Shown: piece after piece, positions 1-13,619 of the stretch
Numbering within the stretch: position 1 is the stretch's first letter
Layout of the letters: the number at the start of each line of letters is the position of its first letter
Source of the DNA: Casuarius casuarius
Lineage: Eukaryota; Chordata; Aves; Casuariiformes; Casuariidae
DNA length: 64,000 bases
Direction: 5' to 3'
NCBI GenBank assembly: GCA_003342895.1
Contig: PTFA01000010.1
Location: forward strand, 8,933,286-8,997,285
Position numbers and translations under genes: made by a program
The notes under the pieces: generated by a model
What the model was told of the DNA's origin: nothing
Database searches by the model: none
Seen by the model: only the letters and a program-made list of their open reading frames with translations

Positions 1-1654
1 GGTTCCCGAAGGAAGTAGCATTGCAGCATTGCAGAGAACAGAAAGAGGGTGGAGCAACTAGCCCAGCAGCATTAGAGACCAACCTCCCACGTAGTACTTT
101 GCAAGTGTATTGTTCTTCTGACAACATGCAGAGAAATAGATCAGTAAATCCATGCAGCAGAGGAGGCACCTAATGCTGGTGATTCAGAAACAAGGTAAAC
201 TTCCCAATGCTGGAGCTGAGGATTTTATAATAATAGTAAATGCAAACAAAAAAGGTAGAGAGTATTCAGCACTGAAATTGGACCTCCAATAATAGAACTT
301 GTCTAAGTGGATACCCACTCCAGTCATGTCAATGGGGCCAGAAAATCAGTGCGAGTCTCCCAGGGGTCTTTCCTCATCTCACGGCTTGGTGATTGTCAGC
401 AAGAGCTAGAAGCATAAGAATGGGTCAGGGCAGAGGAAGAGAAATAAAATAGCCTAGAGAAAGAAACTGGTGTTCGGAGGTAGTGGTGAGGAAAGAATGG
501 ACATGGGATGGAGAAGGCCTGCCTTCTTAAGGGTACACTTGCTTAGGGGAGTCCCAGCAGCATAAGATAAGCTTGTGGCAGAAAGTTGGGTGAACTCATC
601 TAGCACTCAGATGCTGGTGTCATAAAAACAATTTTGGCATCCCAAGCGTTAGAAGACTAGACAAGAGCAGAAGACACAGTAAGGGGGGACAGTGAGGCAG
701 CCAATAAAAGAGGAACCAATAACATTCGGAGCCAACACCAGAGAAGTCACGAAAGTCAGGACTAAACACCACACTGCAAGGGTGAGATAATGAGGATCAC
801 AGACAGAGGCAGTGAGGTGAGTGATGCTAAAAAAAAAAAATGAAAGCAGTGGTTAGTAAGAAAAAGTCTTGAGAAGACTAATCAGAAAGAAAAATGCAAA
901 TAGTGACCATTTAGAGACAGAAATACGGGGTTAGAGTGGGAGAGGGAGAAACCAGGAGGAGAGGGTGAACTTCTGTGTAACAGTTGCTTCCACACGCACA
1001 CTATTAAAGTTGGACAGTGGTGCTGAAAAAGATTTAAATAGAGTTGATTTCCTGAGCTTGTAATGAGTCCGGGCACTTTGGGTTTGGCTGAATCTTTTTT
1101 CCATTTTGGGGGCTTTTTTTCCACAGGAGGAAGTAAAACATTTTCAAACCAACTGTAGTTCTGGTCCAAATCGGTTTTAAGGTTCTAGTTTGGGAATATC
1201 AAATTCTCACAAGCCTTCTCATTAGATTATGGCCCAGCAAAGATTGAGATATTTCTGTAATCTTGATCGGGGCCCAAAATTTCTTTCTGCTTTTGAGTCT
1301 GCTTTCCAACCAGTGCTGCTAAGGTGTGTTTGAATCAGAAGATTAGACTCCAAGCAGCTGTTTTTCTCTCTCCTTTGTCTTTTCTCTCCTTCCACTGTCC
1401 TAACCCCTACCACTTGCCAAAGTTTCACTCCCTCCTGTCTCTAACTCATTGCCAAAAAAAAGAAAAACAAAAACCTCACAGCTCACCCTCCTTTTTTTTT
1501 TTTTAATAAGATCAGATTTTGAGGCTTTGGTTTTGACTCATGTCTAAATGAGGTAAAAAACACTCAGCTTTTTTTCCCAGTCTTAAAACCTGATGTTGCT
1601 TGGGGTTTGTGGTAAAAAGGAGATTAATGTCCTTGTGTATTCCCTATAACAAAC

Positions 1655-1674
1655 TTTTTTCTTCTTCTTCTTCT
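1655..1674 (+). repeat. (TTC)n microsatellite
   Basis: A T run passes into four to five TTC units. The tract is short and pyrimidine-only on this strand, and no gene is attached to it. Confidence 0.8.
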
Positions 1675-3249
1675 GTTGCATTCAGTTTTTGTATTGGTTG
1701 TGGCCACTGCTGGAGACAGCCTACTGGACGAGATTGATAGTTGGTATTAAGCCAAGATGTTTTTTCCAATGTTCTTAAGTGTTCCTGCTAACTTCTGTTT
1801 TCTGACGTTTTCTTGGATTGCCATGATACAATGCTCTCAAGCATAAATAAAATTGTTTGTTTGATTTTTTTTTTCATCTACTGTCAAAATACTTCACAAG
1901 GTCATCCCTCAGCTTTAAAGGCAGGAAGTGTTAGATATACATGCACGTACAGAGATACACATTCATCTATGGTAGATGTCAGATTGAGCTAATCATGCAA
2001 TCTGTTTGGGAAGCTGTAGCTGAAGGCAGAAGAGAAGCTCTACATATCAAAGAGTCAAAGTCAGTTGAGTAGTGACTCAGTGAGTAGTCATTGTAAACAA
2101 ATTAATTTGTGCCTCAGTTTACTTGACTGCAAAAAGTATATAATGTGGCCCTTGATGATCCCTAAAGTGTTTCAAGGCTGGAACAGTATTCTGAGAACGA
2201 ACTGATGTGCTTTTTAATTCAGGTGACTATTGATAAGCAGAATTGTGACTATCTCCCCCAAGAAATGAACAAATTTGTATTTGGAAAGTTGCCATTCCCA
2301 ACAACAGTGTGCCCAAAACATTCTCCTTCTCTGTCATCTCAGTTCGTTCATAAGGGACTTTTTGTTTATTTTCTGGAAAATGTGAAGCACAAAACAAGCA
2401 TGAAGCAAAATAATTTGCTAATGAGTGCTAAAAAAGGTAAAACAGCCAGAATCTTTTTTAGGAAACATTTCCACTGTCAAAAATTCTGCACCTTCTTTTT
2501 ATGGGGTAGGTAAAAAGGAAGGAGTTTGGCGGAAGGGGGTGTTAGGTTCTACGTGGATGTAATGATTAAATGCCAGCTTTGTGTCTTTTTTTTTTGGCCT
2601 GCTAGGAGCTATGTACCATGGAGATATATAAACAAGAAGTGATCAATTATTCATGCAAAAAAGAGGTTTCATGAATCACAGGAAAACGGTAAATTATGTG
2701 GAAAAGCACATTTCACACTCTATTCAGGATATAATTATGACAACTAAAAATGGTTATCATAACTATGCAGATTCTTTTTAGTAAGATTTGAGTATGGGTG
2801 GGAGAACAGGTTGTGATAGGATAAGATCTGCAACAAAACCTTTCTGTTGTTTTTCAGGAGCAAAAACACTACCTTAGCTGCCTGCTCCGGTGTGTCTTAT
2901 TGAAGTATGTGCCAAGTGTGTAAATGCAACCCTGGAGGACCTGGCAAGCCTGCAGGAGGTCAGGCCCTGAAGTGCATGTTGTTTGTTAGCAGCAGCTCTT
3001 GCAGAACACTGAGGGTGGGAGCAGTGCCCACAGTTAGCAGAAGATGAAGTAACTATTAAATCAATGCAGCATCTCTGTCCACAAGAGTGTGTTTTTGCTT
3101 CTTTGGTGATATGTTTTAAGGGATGATTTTTTTCAAGTATAGCAGAGGAATATACTACTAGAAGGCAACCTGCAGTGTTTGGATTGTTCCTCACTTCAGA
3201 GATTTACGTTCCAGCCTCCTGCACTGAACTCTGCTGGCATTAACACCTT

Positions 3250-3345
3250 CTCACTCTTTTAGCCTGATCCTGCGATTGCCTCTGCCTGAGGACAGATTTG
3301 TACTACAGTCCCATTCACTTCACAGAGACTATAATATGGTGCACA
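3250..3345. repeat. Degenerate dispersed sauropsid repeat fragment
   Basis: The wording (a 'gatcctgcaattg'-like start, then 'gcctctgcctgaggacag', then a 'cccattcacttcac' block) resembles a very common old dispersed repeat of turtles, crocodilians and birds that carries a 'cattgacttcaatggg' core. Similar fragments are near 6000-6050, 13385-13465, 25860-25950, 44085-44150 and 54025-54074. I cannot name the family from the sequence alone. Confidence 0.35.
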
Positions 3346-6300
3346 TATTCACTAGCTCTAGAGAAGGCTCTAGGACTGGGAAGCTAATGCTAGCAGAAAG
3401 CTTTTAGGTAGCAAAATAGTACTTTCTTTTGCTTTTGATAAAATCGCATCAGTCAAAACCAGTATTTACTTTCATTGCCCAGTTCTGCATGGTTTCATGA
3501 GCTACATTCTATAGAAAGCTATCATATATTTCTTTCCATGTACGCATTTGGTTAATAATGGCACATAGTCACATCAAACTCTGCAGCAGAGAACATACCA
3601 TCTCTTACATCGTCAAACTGTTTGGTTCTCAGGCACTTTGCCAGTTCATAGCATTCTGCTAGCCACCAAGACTGCTATGCTTGTCTGAAATGCTTTGTTA
3701 CAGAAGTCTCTTTGAGAAACATTTTCTGTCTGCTGATTGGAAAGTCAAGTGGTGACTGTGATACAACAGAGTTCATGGTTCTGAAAGTGTCACTCCACTG
3801 ACCTAATACGGAAAACTGGAACACTGTAGCAAGGGCTTTAATAAAGCCTTTCCATTGGCATCTAGTACCCATGAAAATGAATATGTAAGACTTGAGTTAC
3901 CATTATTTTACATGAAATGATGAAGAGAAGGGGAATGACTTTAGTTTTAAATCAGAATGTCAGGACAAGTGACTTAGTAACATCAAGTTTCTGGACTGGG
4001 GAGCCCCTCATAGTGAAAAATTCACGTGCAGAAATCAAGGCACAGAGAACTATATGTAGAAAGGATAGTCAGAAAGCTGCCAAAGTTCATGGGCCCTGCT
4101 TTCAAGGTGCTTTCAGTGGCTGCACTTTTTTCTCGTTGCTTTGTGCACTGGATGACCAGCCATGATTTTGAACAGTAGGGGTAAAGTTGCTCCTATCAAA
4201 GGAAATGGATTGACAGTTCTCAGCAGATGTGTTTTATAGCTACTTTTCCCAGGATCAAATGATTCTACAGGGTGCCAGTGACTGAAGAAGCAGGCTCATG
4301 ATGTGACCTCCTTTGGACTGAGATTAAGTGATGAGAAGGAGCAAGAAGAGGGCTGGCTTGTGCTAGATGGGAGGAGCTTTGCTGCTGAAAATATTTCTCA
4401 CATCAGTGGTGCCGACTGCTACATCATGTCACAAGTTGGGTGAAAAGGAGCCAAGATGTCCACTGGTCCCTGCTATACTTTTTGTTCACTATCATCATTC
4501 ATCAGGTGCTGTGTCACATATAATATTTTCCATCTGTTTTTGGCCATATGGTCTGGTACTGCTCAACAGCAGAAACCTGTTGATTCTGGACTGCTGACTA
4601 CTACTGGCTGGCACACCTAACTGTAGGGTGACTTAACTGTGGTGGAAGACAGACAGAATTGTTTCCAGTGTACACCTAAGGAGGCCCTCTCCATAAAGCA
4701 AACATTGATTTTGGAGGGGTATTTTTTTTTCTACCTGTCTGCTGCCAACAGGCTGTAAATAGGATCCCTATACTTTTCCCTGTTAATGCTAACTTGCATT
4801 GAAGTTCATTAGCAGCCTTTAAGCCAACAGAAGTTTCTGACCATTGCACACTGTTAAGAACAAAGGAGGTCCATACCCATTGTTATGGACCACTTAGAAT
4901 GAGCTAAGGCACTGGAGACAACACTGAAGTCCATGGGTGGCCTATGACTGTGGGTTCACTGGGTTCATCCTGCTTTATGGACTAACTCCCACTGTTATAA
5001 ATCATGAACGTATGAATTTCTTCCTGGAGCAACTTGTTTTCTTGGGGTTTTTTTGGAAAATTTCAGTAACTGCACTGACCACAGTCTCTGCTGCTGAACT
5101 TGCCATAACTGAGGATCGCTCATGAATGTTTACTCTTAACAGTGTGTGATTTCCCGTTGTGATTTCTGAACCACATTCTGAATGGCCATGCTGATACTAA
5201 AGTGTCATAAATACACTTCTAGATAAAATACTGGTATCTCAGACATGACCAACCTCTCTAGAGTCAGCATGCCACAGGTCTGAGGCACCCCCAGCCTGAA
5301 ACAGACCTGGACATCCTGCCCCCTGCCAACACCAGTTTTGCTTAAGATCACCAAAATATTTAAGATGGAAAACAATCTATTTTTAGAACAAGCATGCAGT
5401 CACTCAGGATATTATTTATGTTTAAATTAAAACCAGCTTTTAGGCCTTTAGCTTGTCCAAAAAGCTAATGTTATTTAAGGAGGAGAAAATGTTTGCAATG
5501 ATCTAAACAATTATTCGAACCTGGCATTATGCACTGGGAGGAAACAGCAGCACCCTGCAATGGCTTCTCCCTTTAAAAAGTTGGTGGAAAAAAATGGTTA
5601 AATGTGCTATCCATTTATTCAAAAGTGGCTACCAGGGCATGGTTTACAGAAGTCACATGTTCTTTGTGGCAGAGCAATAGTTAAAGGATTGCTTGGGCTG
5701 AGTCAAATGCCCAGTGGTGCCTGTTTGGAACATTTTCCTTTGAGTCACTTTGTTTGAAATGTAATAAATGGCTGGTCGATCTGTTGTTAGAGCCTCTGTA
5801 GTTGTTGCCTGGAATATTATTCCAAAATGTTTGCTCCACAGAGGTGTCTCATGAGTGGTACCTCTTACTCATATCTGTCATATTTTTTAAGAGGGGTAAT
5901 TTGAACTTTCTCTGTTTTTTTGCTCACATCTAGCAGATGTTCAGACAAGCAGGGGTGTTTCCTTCAGTCATGCTGTCACTGCATATGCTTCCAAGCTGCA
6001 TTCAGGGCCAGATTCAAAGGCAGATGAAGTCAATGGAAAGACAAATTCAAGGCAACTATATTCAGAATAAAAAATATATATTTCCAGTATGACCAAAGGC
6101 TATGTGAGAAAGTGAAGGGATCTACATTTTTGCTGACTGGCCACATGAAGAGGCTAGTGAAAGCTCTAGATCTATCATAGAAGATGCTGTCATGGAAGGC
6201 AGTTAGTGAAGGACCTTGACATTGGAATCCCTGATATTCCCAAAATCCCAGATTCATGAAGTGTAAATGTGTTGTAGTGGAGTTTTGGAAAAGCCTGGGA

Positions 6301-9300
6301 CATATCTGAGGCAAAGAAGGCTCATCTGATTTATAACCTCCTAGATCTATACATAGCCATCCAGCTGTGGTCCCTAAATGGCCAATGTACACCTGCTACA
6401 AGCTCTGTGCAGCTGGAAACCAACAGCGAATTGGAAGGAACATGGTGATGGTGCGTTTGACCTAAAACTTAGGAGTGCCTGAGCTGCCAAATCCTTGTGA
6501 TAAGTGAATCCTGTGGTGACGGTGAGCTGGGGCTTGTGCTGGCACACAGTGCCCATTTCACCTGAGGAAGATAAGAGCTCCAGCATCATGGGAGGCACCA
6601 AGCCCTAGGAGGCTCTTTGACATCTGCAGAGGTAGGAATTGTCCTTAGTCAGCTGGTAGTTTCTTAGACACCCAGCTCACTCCTGCAAAAGACTAATTTA
6701 CATGCCTGATTGCCTGCTGGATGGGCTTGGGGATTAAAGAGCTGTCTGTTGTAGTCATACCAAGCATTAATTGTTTCTACCTCCAGAGTGAGGTTGGATT
6801 CACAACCTCCTCTTGGAGGTGTGAAGTCTTGGATCTGGTTGCTGTTTTGGGAACAAGATTAGTTGACTGTGGAGGTGTGCAGGGGGCTCTGAGGGGAAAA
6901 AAATATTGTATTGCTATCCATCATGGCAAAAATAGGACTTGATTTTTCTGATTTCTTAAAAAGCTCCTCAGCTCTGTTCTTGCACAGACCACCATAGGTT
7001 ATAAAAGGAATGAAGGACAATGTGGTCAAGGCTTTCCTACTTAAAGACAGATGCTGATGCTGAGCAATGCTACCATAAGGATTTTGGAAGATTACATGCT
7101 ACACCTGCAAAAAGGCCAGATAGAAAGCCCTCTGTCTCCACAATAGGATATAGTTGGATTGATTTGGATTAAGTGGTCACCAAACTAATTTGTGCTATCT
7201 CCATTTATTTGCTGACTTGAACAGCTTTCACTGTGAGGTTATTTCACATTATTTTGCATATAGAACAAATTGATCTCATAACGATTGCTTTCAGAGAAGC
7301 CTGGATTTGTACTTCATACCAGGAAATGTTCTTTGATTAACTGTCCTTTTCAGATGGTAAAGTACAGGGGAAAGACTTGGTCCCTTTTCTGGTGAAAATG
7401 ATGCAAATTACTCTAAAGGATTTGCTTTTATTCTGTCTTTTAAAAGTGCTATTTCTTCTTTATCCCGTTCTTTATCCCGATCAGGATCTGATCTTGATGG
7501 TTCACATTATTTAAAGCATTGTGACAACCTCTGCAGGTGTGGCAGATGCCAATACCTCACTTGACCCTAGTCAGTCAGAGTTACAAGGTGGGCTTGACAC
7601 AGGACATCAGCTGGTTCAGCTGGCAGATGATCTCGTGGTGTTCATTCCAGGGCCTGTCAGAGTTATTAGCTGCCTGTGTTACAGGAGGTCATGAGTTACT
7701 GCTGGTTTACACAGGGACTCTAGAGAGAACAAAGAGAAGGGTCCTCATGTTCCTCTGTTCCTCCCTTGTGAAAAAACCCTGGAAAGCATCAGTAATGGGG
7801 TGTGGAAGCCCCAACAGGACAGGGACACATGGGTCCCCTGGCAGTACTGCAGGATCATACAGCGAGGGTGTTCATGTGACTGAAATTGCCTTATGTTGCA
7901 GGGGCTACTTAAAAGATGAATATTTCTATATTTCATGATCAGTGTCTCTCTGGCTCCCCTTCTCCCCCACACACTTACTTCTTTTTAGATCAAGCAATTA
8001 AGCAAACAACAGAAAACACATGTACCATCAATTCTGTATTTTAGTAAAATACCTAGCTGTTAACAGGAAGCATTTGTGACCTCATCTGGCAAAGTATAAA
8101 AGCAGGTTCTAAAAATGGCGTTTAAAGCAGTGACATTTAATTGGTAGCTGCCAGGGAAGGACACACACAAACTTTGTTTAAGAATAACCTGATTTTCAGC
8201 ATGAAGGAATCTGGAGATGTTTGGACATATTTACATTGTGTAATGGAAGTATTAAATAGGAAGTGAGAAGTCAAACTTTTTCTTAAAAAAACTATTTTTG
8301 TTTACATATCCAGACAAAATTTAACACTACAGTAATACCCCACTCCTCTTTTCCTTTCCGCAGTTTTGTCCCATGTCTCTGTTGTTTACATTCCAGTTAA
8401 TTTGAGCAGGCTGACGGTTGAAGTCAATTACCTCATAGTGCTTTTTGTCTAAAAGCAAACGTATAATTATAAGTTACAAATTTATTAATGAAATCTCTGA
8501 AACTTCCAAGAGTTTTTAGCAGGCAGGATAGAAAGATGTATCCTACATATGCTGCAGGATTATTATTAGCTTATGTATACTTAAGAAAAAATGCCAGAAA
8601 ATGGGGGAAGCATCATTGAAAACATAAATCTGACATTCTGGAAAAGCATGCAATGGAGATAACAGTTCTGGGGTTGACTGAGCTGTACTCAAGGCATAGC
8701 TTGAGAGGTCAGAGAGGGAGGAAGGTAACTCCTCCCTTCTTTATGTTCCCCCACTTTAGCTGGTGCTTAATAGGAGATAGGGTTCAGTTTGGGTGATATT
8801 TAGAGCAGTTTAAATGCTTTGCTAAATTATTTTGGCACAAATGGTCTTTTGAATTAATCTCTTCACTGAGGATAATCAGAGGGCAACACACTTTAACTCT
8901 CTTTTGTTTCCACTCTTATCCACTGCTGTCTCCAGGTCACTTCACCTGGGTGGCAGATTCAATAGGTTCTCTATAATGGCTTTATATTTGGGAAGGTCTT
9001 GGCTTTCCTTAGAGCAACCACTGTCCATTTTGTCCCACAGAGATGAGCAGTGCAAGGGGTTCTGGTATGTTGTTCAGGGAACTGTCAGGGTCTGATACAC
9101 TAGGTCTGAAAACAACAAGGGTAGAGAACTGTAGTAGAAGCTTACTTAAATTTCCTATTCAGCTGTATCTCACAAATATCTCTATAACTTATCCATGAGA
9201 TTTTTATTAATATCACTGGCTTTTAAGAGAGGAATCTAAAGAATGATCTCATGTCCAGAGCAGAATTCAGATCTCTTTGACCTATGTTTTCCAAACTGTG

Positions 9301-10612
9301 GACAGGCAGTGGTTCAAACAGCCATACAAAGTGCATTGAACCACCTTGCCCTTATGGTGTAAAAAATAGGGAAAGTAATGAAGGACTGACAGTTCTCCAA
9401 AAATCTCAGCAGGAGATTAAGTGATTGAGGCAGTTGCATGGGCAAGGAGGAAAACCCCTGTCAGAAGCAGAGAGATAATACCTACCATGCAAGGTAGTGA
9501 GGTAGAAAAAAATTGAAGGCAATAATAGAACTCCTGCTCACTTCTAAGGGGCAGGCCTTAACCTCTGATTTTATCAGAATTTGAAGAAGAAATTAGAAGA
9601 ATTTAGAGTTAGAAAGAATATACTCCCATTTCTTGGGAACAGTCTAATAAGAAGTCTTCTAATATTCTTCTAATAAGTTTGATTCTAAGAGCCTTTTCTG
9701 TGTGACTGGATTTTTATTCAGGTGAAAAATAAACATAATATGGTCAAACAAAGTGGAAAAATTAAAGGCTGTGGGTTATATTATGGAATGGTGCCCAAGA
9801 CCTGCCAACAAAACATCTGCCTGCTTTGTATAAGCATATTTTCAGCTTTGATTTTCAGCTGAAGTTTTCAGTAGCAAAAACTGTTGTTAAGGTTATAAAA
9901 CAGTTTCTAAAAGCACTCCCTATGTCATTGGATCTATGTTCCTAGGTTTCATGCTGAAATTTTTCACTCTTGTAGTCTGTCTGTGGGTACGATTTTTAAA
10001 ATCCAATAGATATTTGTCAGTAATTGCTATGGAGGGAATTTTTGGAAAGGGAAGGTGGGAGCTGAAAAAGAATCATAGATTTAGCCTTAGCAACAGTGAA
10101 AGAAGTATGAAGCTTGCAAATTGTTCTGTTTTTACAGAGGATGACAGTCTTTCCTTAGTTTGATTAAACATCATTGTTATTCAAAGGAGTGAGAATCTCC
10201 TGAGAACGTCAGCAGAGCGTAAACCTGAAGTTATAGCATTACACACGCTTGTTCAAAATGAATGTGGGGTAACCCCTTGGGTTTAGATTTCAAAGCCTTC
10301 TTTCTATTTTGTCTAAAAGAAGCTGGAAAATTGCATGGCACTTAGAGCAATGTCAGCTTCTTTTTTCCACATTTGAAACAAAAATAAGCAGGGTATAAGA
10401 TAAGATTTAGATGAACATGTCCTAGTTGTACAAAGTTAAATTTGCTATAGCAAATAACACCGATCAATGTATATTAAACAATCTCCTTAACTATTCTGGG
10501 TTCTTATTCTGAGGATTATTGGGCATAGAGCCCATGACCACCTCTTTTAAGTACTGAGGTCCACAGAATTATTATGAGGAAAAGCTATGCAGGAATATTC
10601 AGTTTCAGGGTA

Positions 10613-12372
10613 ACAGAATCATAGAATCATAACAGTTTGGAAGGGACCGCCCAGAGGTAATCTAGTCCCACCTCCTTTCTGGGCATCTGTTCATGTATTC
10701 AGACAACCTCATGATAAAAATATTGTTTCCTAACATCTAATTGGAATTTCCCAGGTTCCAATTTGTGCCTGTTGCCTCTCATCCTCCAAGAAAAGTCCAA
10801 CTCTATCTACAATCAGGTAGTTGCAGACAGCAGTAAGTTCACCCCTTCACCTTCTCTTCTCCAGGCTGCACAGACCCAGCACTCTCAGTTTCTCCTCATA
10901 AGCCATGCACTCCAGCCCCACGATCAGCTTCGTGGCCCTTCACTTCACCAGTATGCCAATATTCTTCTAGTACTAGGGAGCCCAAAACAGGCCACAGTAC
11001 TCCAAATGTAGCCTCATAAGTGCCAAATAGAAGGGGACGATCACTCCTCTGGACCTGCTGGCTACATTGCTATTAATAAAACCCAGGATGTGGTTGGCCT
11101 TCTTTGCTGCAAGGACACACTGCTCACTGATGTTCAGTCTGTTCTCCGCTTGGACCCCTCGATGCTTTTCTGCAGAACTGCTTGCTAGATAGTCAGCCTT
11201 CAGCCTGTATTGTTTAATAGGGTTATTCCATCCCAGATGCAAGACCTTGCACTTGCTCTTGTTGAACTTCATGAAGTTCCTGTCAGCCCATTTCTCCAAC
11301 CTGTCTCTGCTATTCTAGTCCCTCTGAATAGCAGACCTGCCCTCCAGCATACTGATTGTTCTTCCCAATTTGTTGTCATCTGCGAACTTGCTGAGAGTGC
11401 ACCCCATCTGACCATCCATGTCATTAATGAAGATATGAAGCGATATTGATGCCAGTGTCCCCTGAGGGATACCACTAATTACTGGCCACCAGCTGGACTT
11501 TCCATCACTGATTACAGCTCTTTGAGCCTGATAGTTCAGCAAATTTTCCACTCCACTTATCCAACCCATATCTCACCAATTTGGTGATAAGGAGACTATG
11601 GGAGACTGTGTGAAAGACCTGGTTAAAAATCAAGGTATTTAACATCCACTGCCCTCCTCTTGTCCACAACACCTCATCAGAGAAAGCAGTGAGGTTGGTC
11701 AGGTATGCTTTGCCCTTGATAAATGCATACTGGCTTTCCCAATCACCTTCTAGTCCTTTATGTGCTTAGAAATGGCTTCTAAGAGGATTTGCTTCATAAC
11801 CTTCCCAGGGACTGAAGTTATGTTGATGAACATGCTGTTCCCTGGATTTTCCTTCTTGCCCTTCTTGGAGATGGGTGCTATATCTGATTTTTTCCCATCT
11901 CTAGAAACCTTCCCTCACTATCTAACCTTTCAAAGATGATGGAGGTGAGCCTTATGAAGAAGTTGGCCAGCTCCTTCAGTACCATTGGATGCATTCCCAT
12001 CTGGTCCCATGGACTTGCATAATGTCCAAATGGGTAAACTGATCCTTAACTCTTTCTTCTTCTGCTGTGGGTACTGTTTACTCCCACAGACATCGCTAGG
12101 AGGCTCAGGGACCTGGGAGGCCTCAGGACAATCCGTACCTGTGAGAACTGAGGTAAAAAAGGCATTGAGTACCTCATCCTTTTCACTGTTGCTTATGGCT
12201 AGGTCCCGTGCCCCACTGAATGATGGGCCCATACTCTCCTTAGCCTTTCTTTTTCTACCAATGTACTTATAGAAACCATTCTCATTGTCCTTTGCCTCCC
12301 TGGCTAGTCTCAACTCCAGCTGAACTTTGGCTTTCCTGACTCCACTTCTACTCGTACAGACAATGCACATGT
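10613..12372 (-). mobile_element. CR1 LINE, 5'-truncated, decayed ORF2 with 3' UTR
   Basis: This is a non-LTR retrotransposon of the CR1 family on the minus strand. The plus strand opens with AGAATCATAGAATCATA, the complement of the octamer repeat that ends CR1 elements, followed by 'TTTGGAAGGGACC', the usual CR1 3' tail. Minus-strand frames then give ORF2 pieces in order: GVRKAKVQLEL and GFYKYIG (about 12.3 kb), EKDEVLNAFF, KSMGPDG (about 12.0 kb), GIPQG and FADD (11.3-11.57 kb, reverse transcriptase motifs 4 and 5), then EKWADRNFMKFNKSKCKVLH and VLAAKKANHILGFI (11.0-11.3 kb). Frames change several times, so the enzyme is broken. The endonuclease domain and 5' end are missing, as usual for CR1. 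The 5' boundary near 12,372 is approximate. Confidence 0.93.
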
Positions 12373-13384
12373 AATCTTACCACTTTTACCATTTACCATT
12401 TTTTTGCCATTTACATTACCAGTTCAGTCAAGACATACTTAGTCACGAAAAATAGAAAAAAAGCCTGTTGTGATTCAGTTAGTTTGAGGATGGTTACATG
12501 GCAGCCCAGTACAGATCATAAATTAGCTCTATCAGTTTTAGTCCCTCCCTCTTCCAGCTGCAGGAATTCAATCCATTCCTCAGTCCAGCCACATAGAGGG
12601 CTTTTCTCTATGTGTTTGGTGGCAAGGAGGAATGTGCAGCTCCTAGCTGGTGCAGTGAGAGTGTCTTAGTTTACCTGAGGTGGTGTGAATACGTGGCTGT
12701 TCAGGTTTGGCCCCTGAATGACTTGGGTAGGGCCCAAAGTCGGCCTGAGTATACAGAAGCTGGCCACCTTTAACATAATCCATCTTCTGGCCTGCAGTCC
12801 ATGCTAGTAGCCACTGCAGTCCAGTTGTGAGTCAGTCAAACAGAGGTTTTCCCCACAGTGGTGGAAGTCCAGCTTCGAAACAGCTCAGTAAAGCTGTAAC
12901 AGCAAGGGAGAGGGATCAACATGCTCTCTCAGAGGGGGTAAGCTGCTTGAGAGAACAAGGAACTGGCTTGGAATAGCAGATGAAAGGATATTACAATGTG
13001 TCAGTAAGGCAAAGGAGACCCCAGGCAGCTCTGATTTAGGCTCAGCTGTTAATCAAAAATTCTGGGGGAAATCCAAGCCTCCAGAGCTTTAACAGAAATA
13101 GAAAAGACTGTTTCATATTATACAAGCACATAAAGCTGTACTAAAGGGGAAATCCAACCGGAAAAGGGCTTTTCTCCCTATCCAGCTTGTTGCTCATGCT
13201 GGCACAGTAAGAGGAACAGAGTGCTGGGCACCATTCTGGAATAGCTCACATATTAACCTGTGGCGTAAGTACAGATACAAAGATTTACCATGAATATTCT
13301 GCTTAAAAATCTCTTTACGAGACAGTCACTTTCCAATGGTTTGCTATCATTCCTACTCAGGCTGTCACTCAAGACCCCTCTATA

Positions 13385-13465
13385 TCCATAGGTCTCATCC
13401 AAACCCCATCCAAGCCAATGTAAAGATTCTCTTTGACTTTAATGGGCTTTGAATCAAGCCTATAA
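13385..13465. repeat. Degenerate dispersed repeat with 'ttgactttaatgggctttg' core
   Basis: The segment around 13430-13460 closely resembles the 'gacttcaatgggctttggatcagg' word cluster that is dispersed in very many copies through turtle, crocodile and bird genomes. It has no coding potential. Its family name and exact borders are not decidable here. Confidence 0.45.
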
Positions 13466-13577
13466 AACAAACTGACATCTGCAATACATATTCAGACCTT
13501 AATGACCCTTTTTTCCCTAGGGCTCCAGATCACCATTCCAACATCTGGGAACCTTCCCCTTTCTGGTGTTTCCCATT

Positions 13578-13619
13578 TGATATATGTTTTTGAACAGATG
13601 ATATATGTTTTTGAACAGA
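13578..13619 (+). repeat. Perfect 21-bp tandem duplication
   Basis: Two identical 21-bp units (TGATATATGTTTTTGAACAGA) lie head to tail at 13578-13598 and 13599-13619. Perfect identity in otherwise diverged neutral DNA suggests a recent duplication, probably by replication slippage, and a likely length polymorphism. Confidence 0.95.

Larger units (their letters stand above)
1..10611. other. Gene-less stretch: single-copy non-coding DNA
   Basis: No gene, RNA gene or intact mobile element is recognisable here. Open frames on both strands are under about 135 codons, show no family motif, and are not bounded by convincing splice sites. Composition is AT-rich with scattered homopolymers. The stretch holds a (TTC)n run near 1655-1674, a degenerate dispersed repeat near 3250-3345 and a similar fragment near 6000-6050. 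Two blocks, about 5430-5820 and 8085-8480, look unusually free of repeat-like and low-complexity sequence and could be conserved non-coding elements, but that needs alignment. I cannot tell intron from intergenic DNA. Confidence 0.7.

Noticed and set aside
7537..7938. 133-codon open frame on the plus strand
   Set aside because: No family motif, unusual composition and an overlapping antisense frame. Such lengths are expected by chance in 64 kb.
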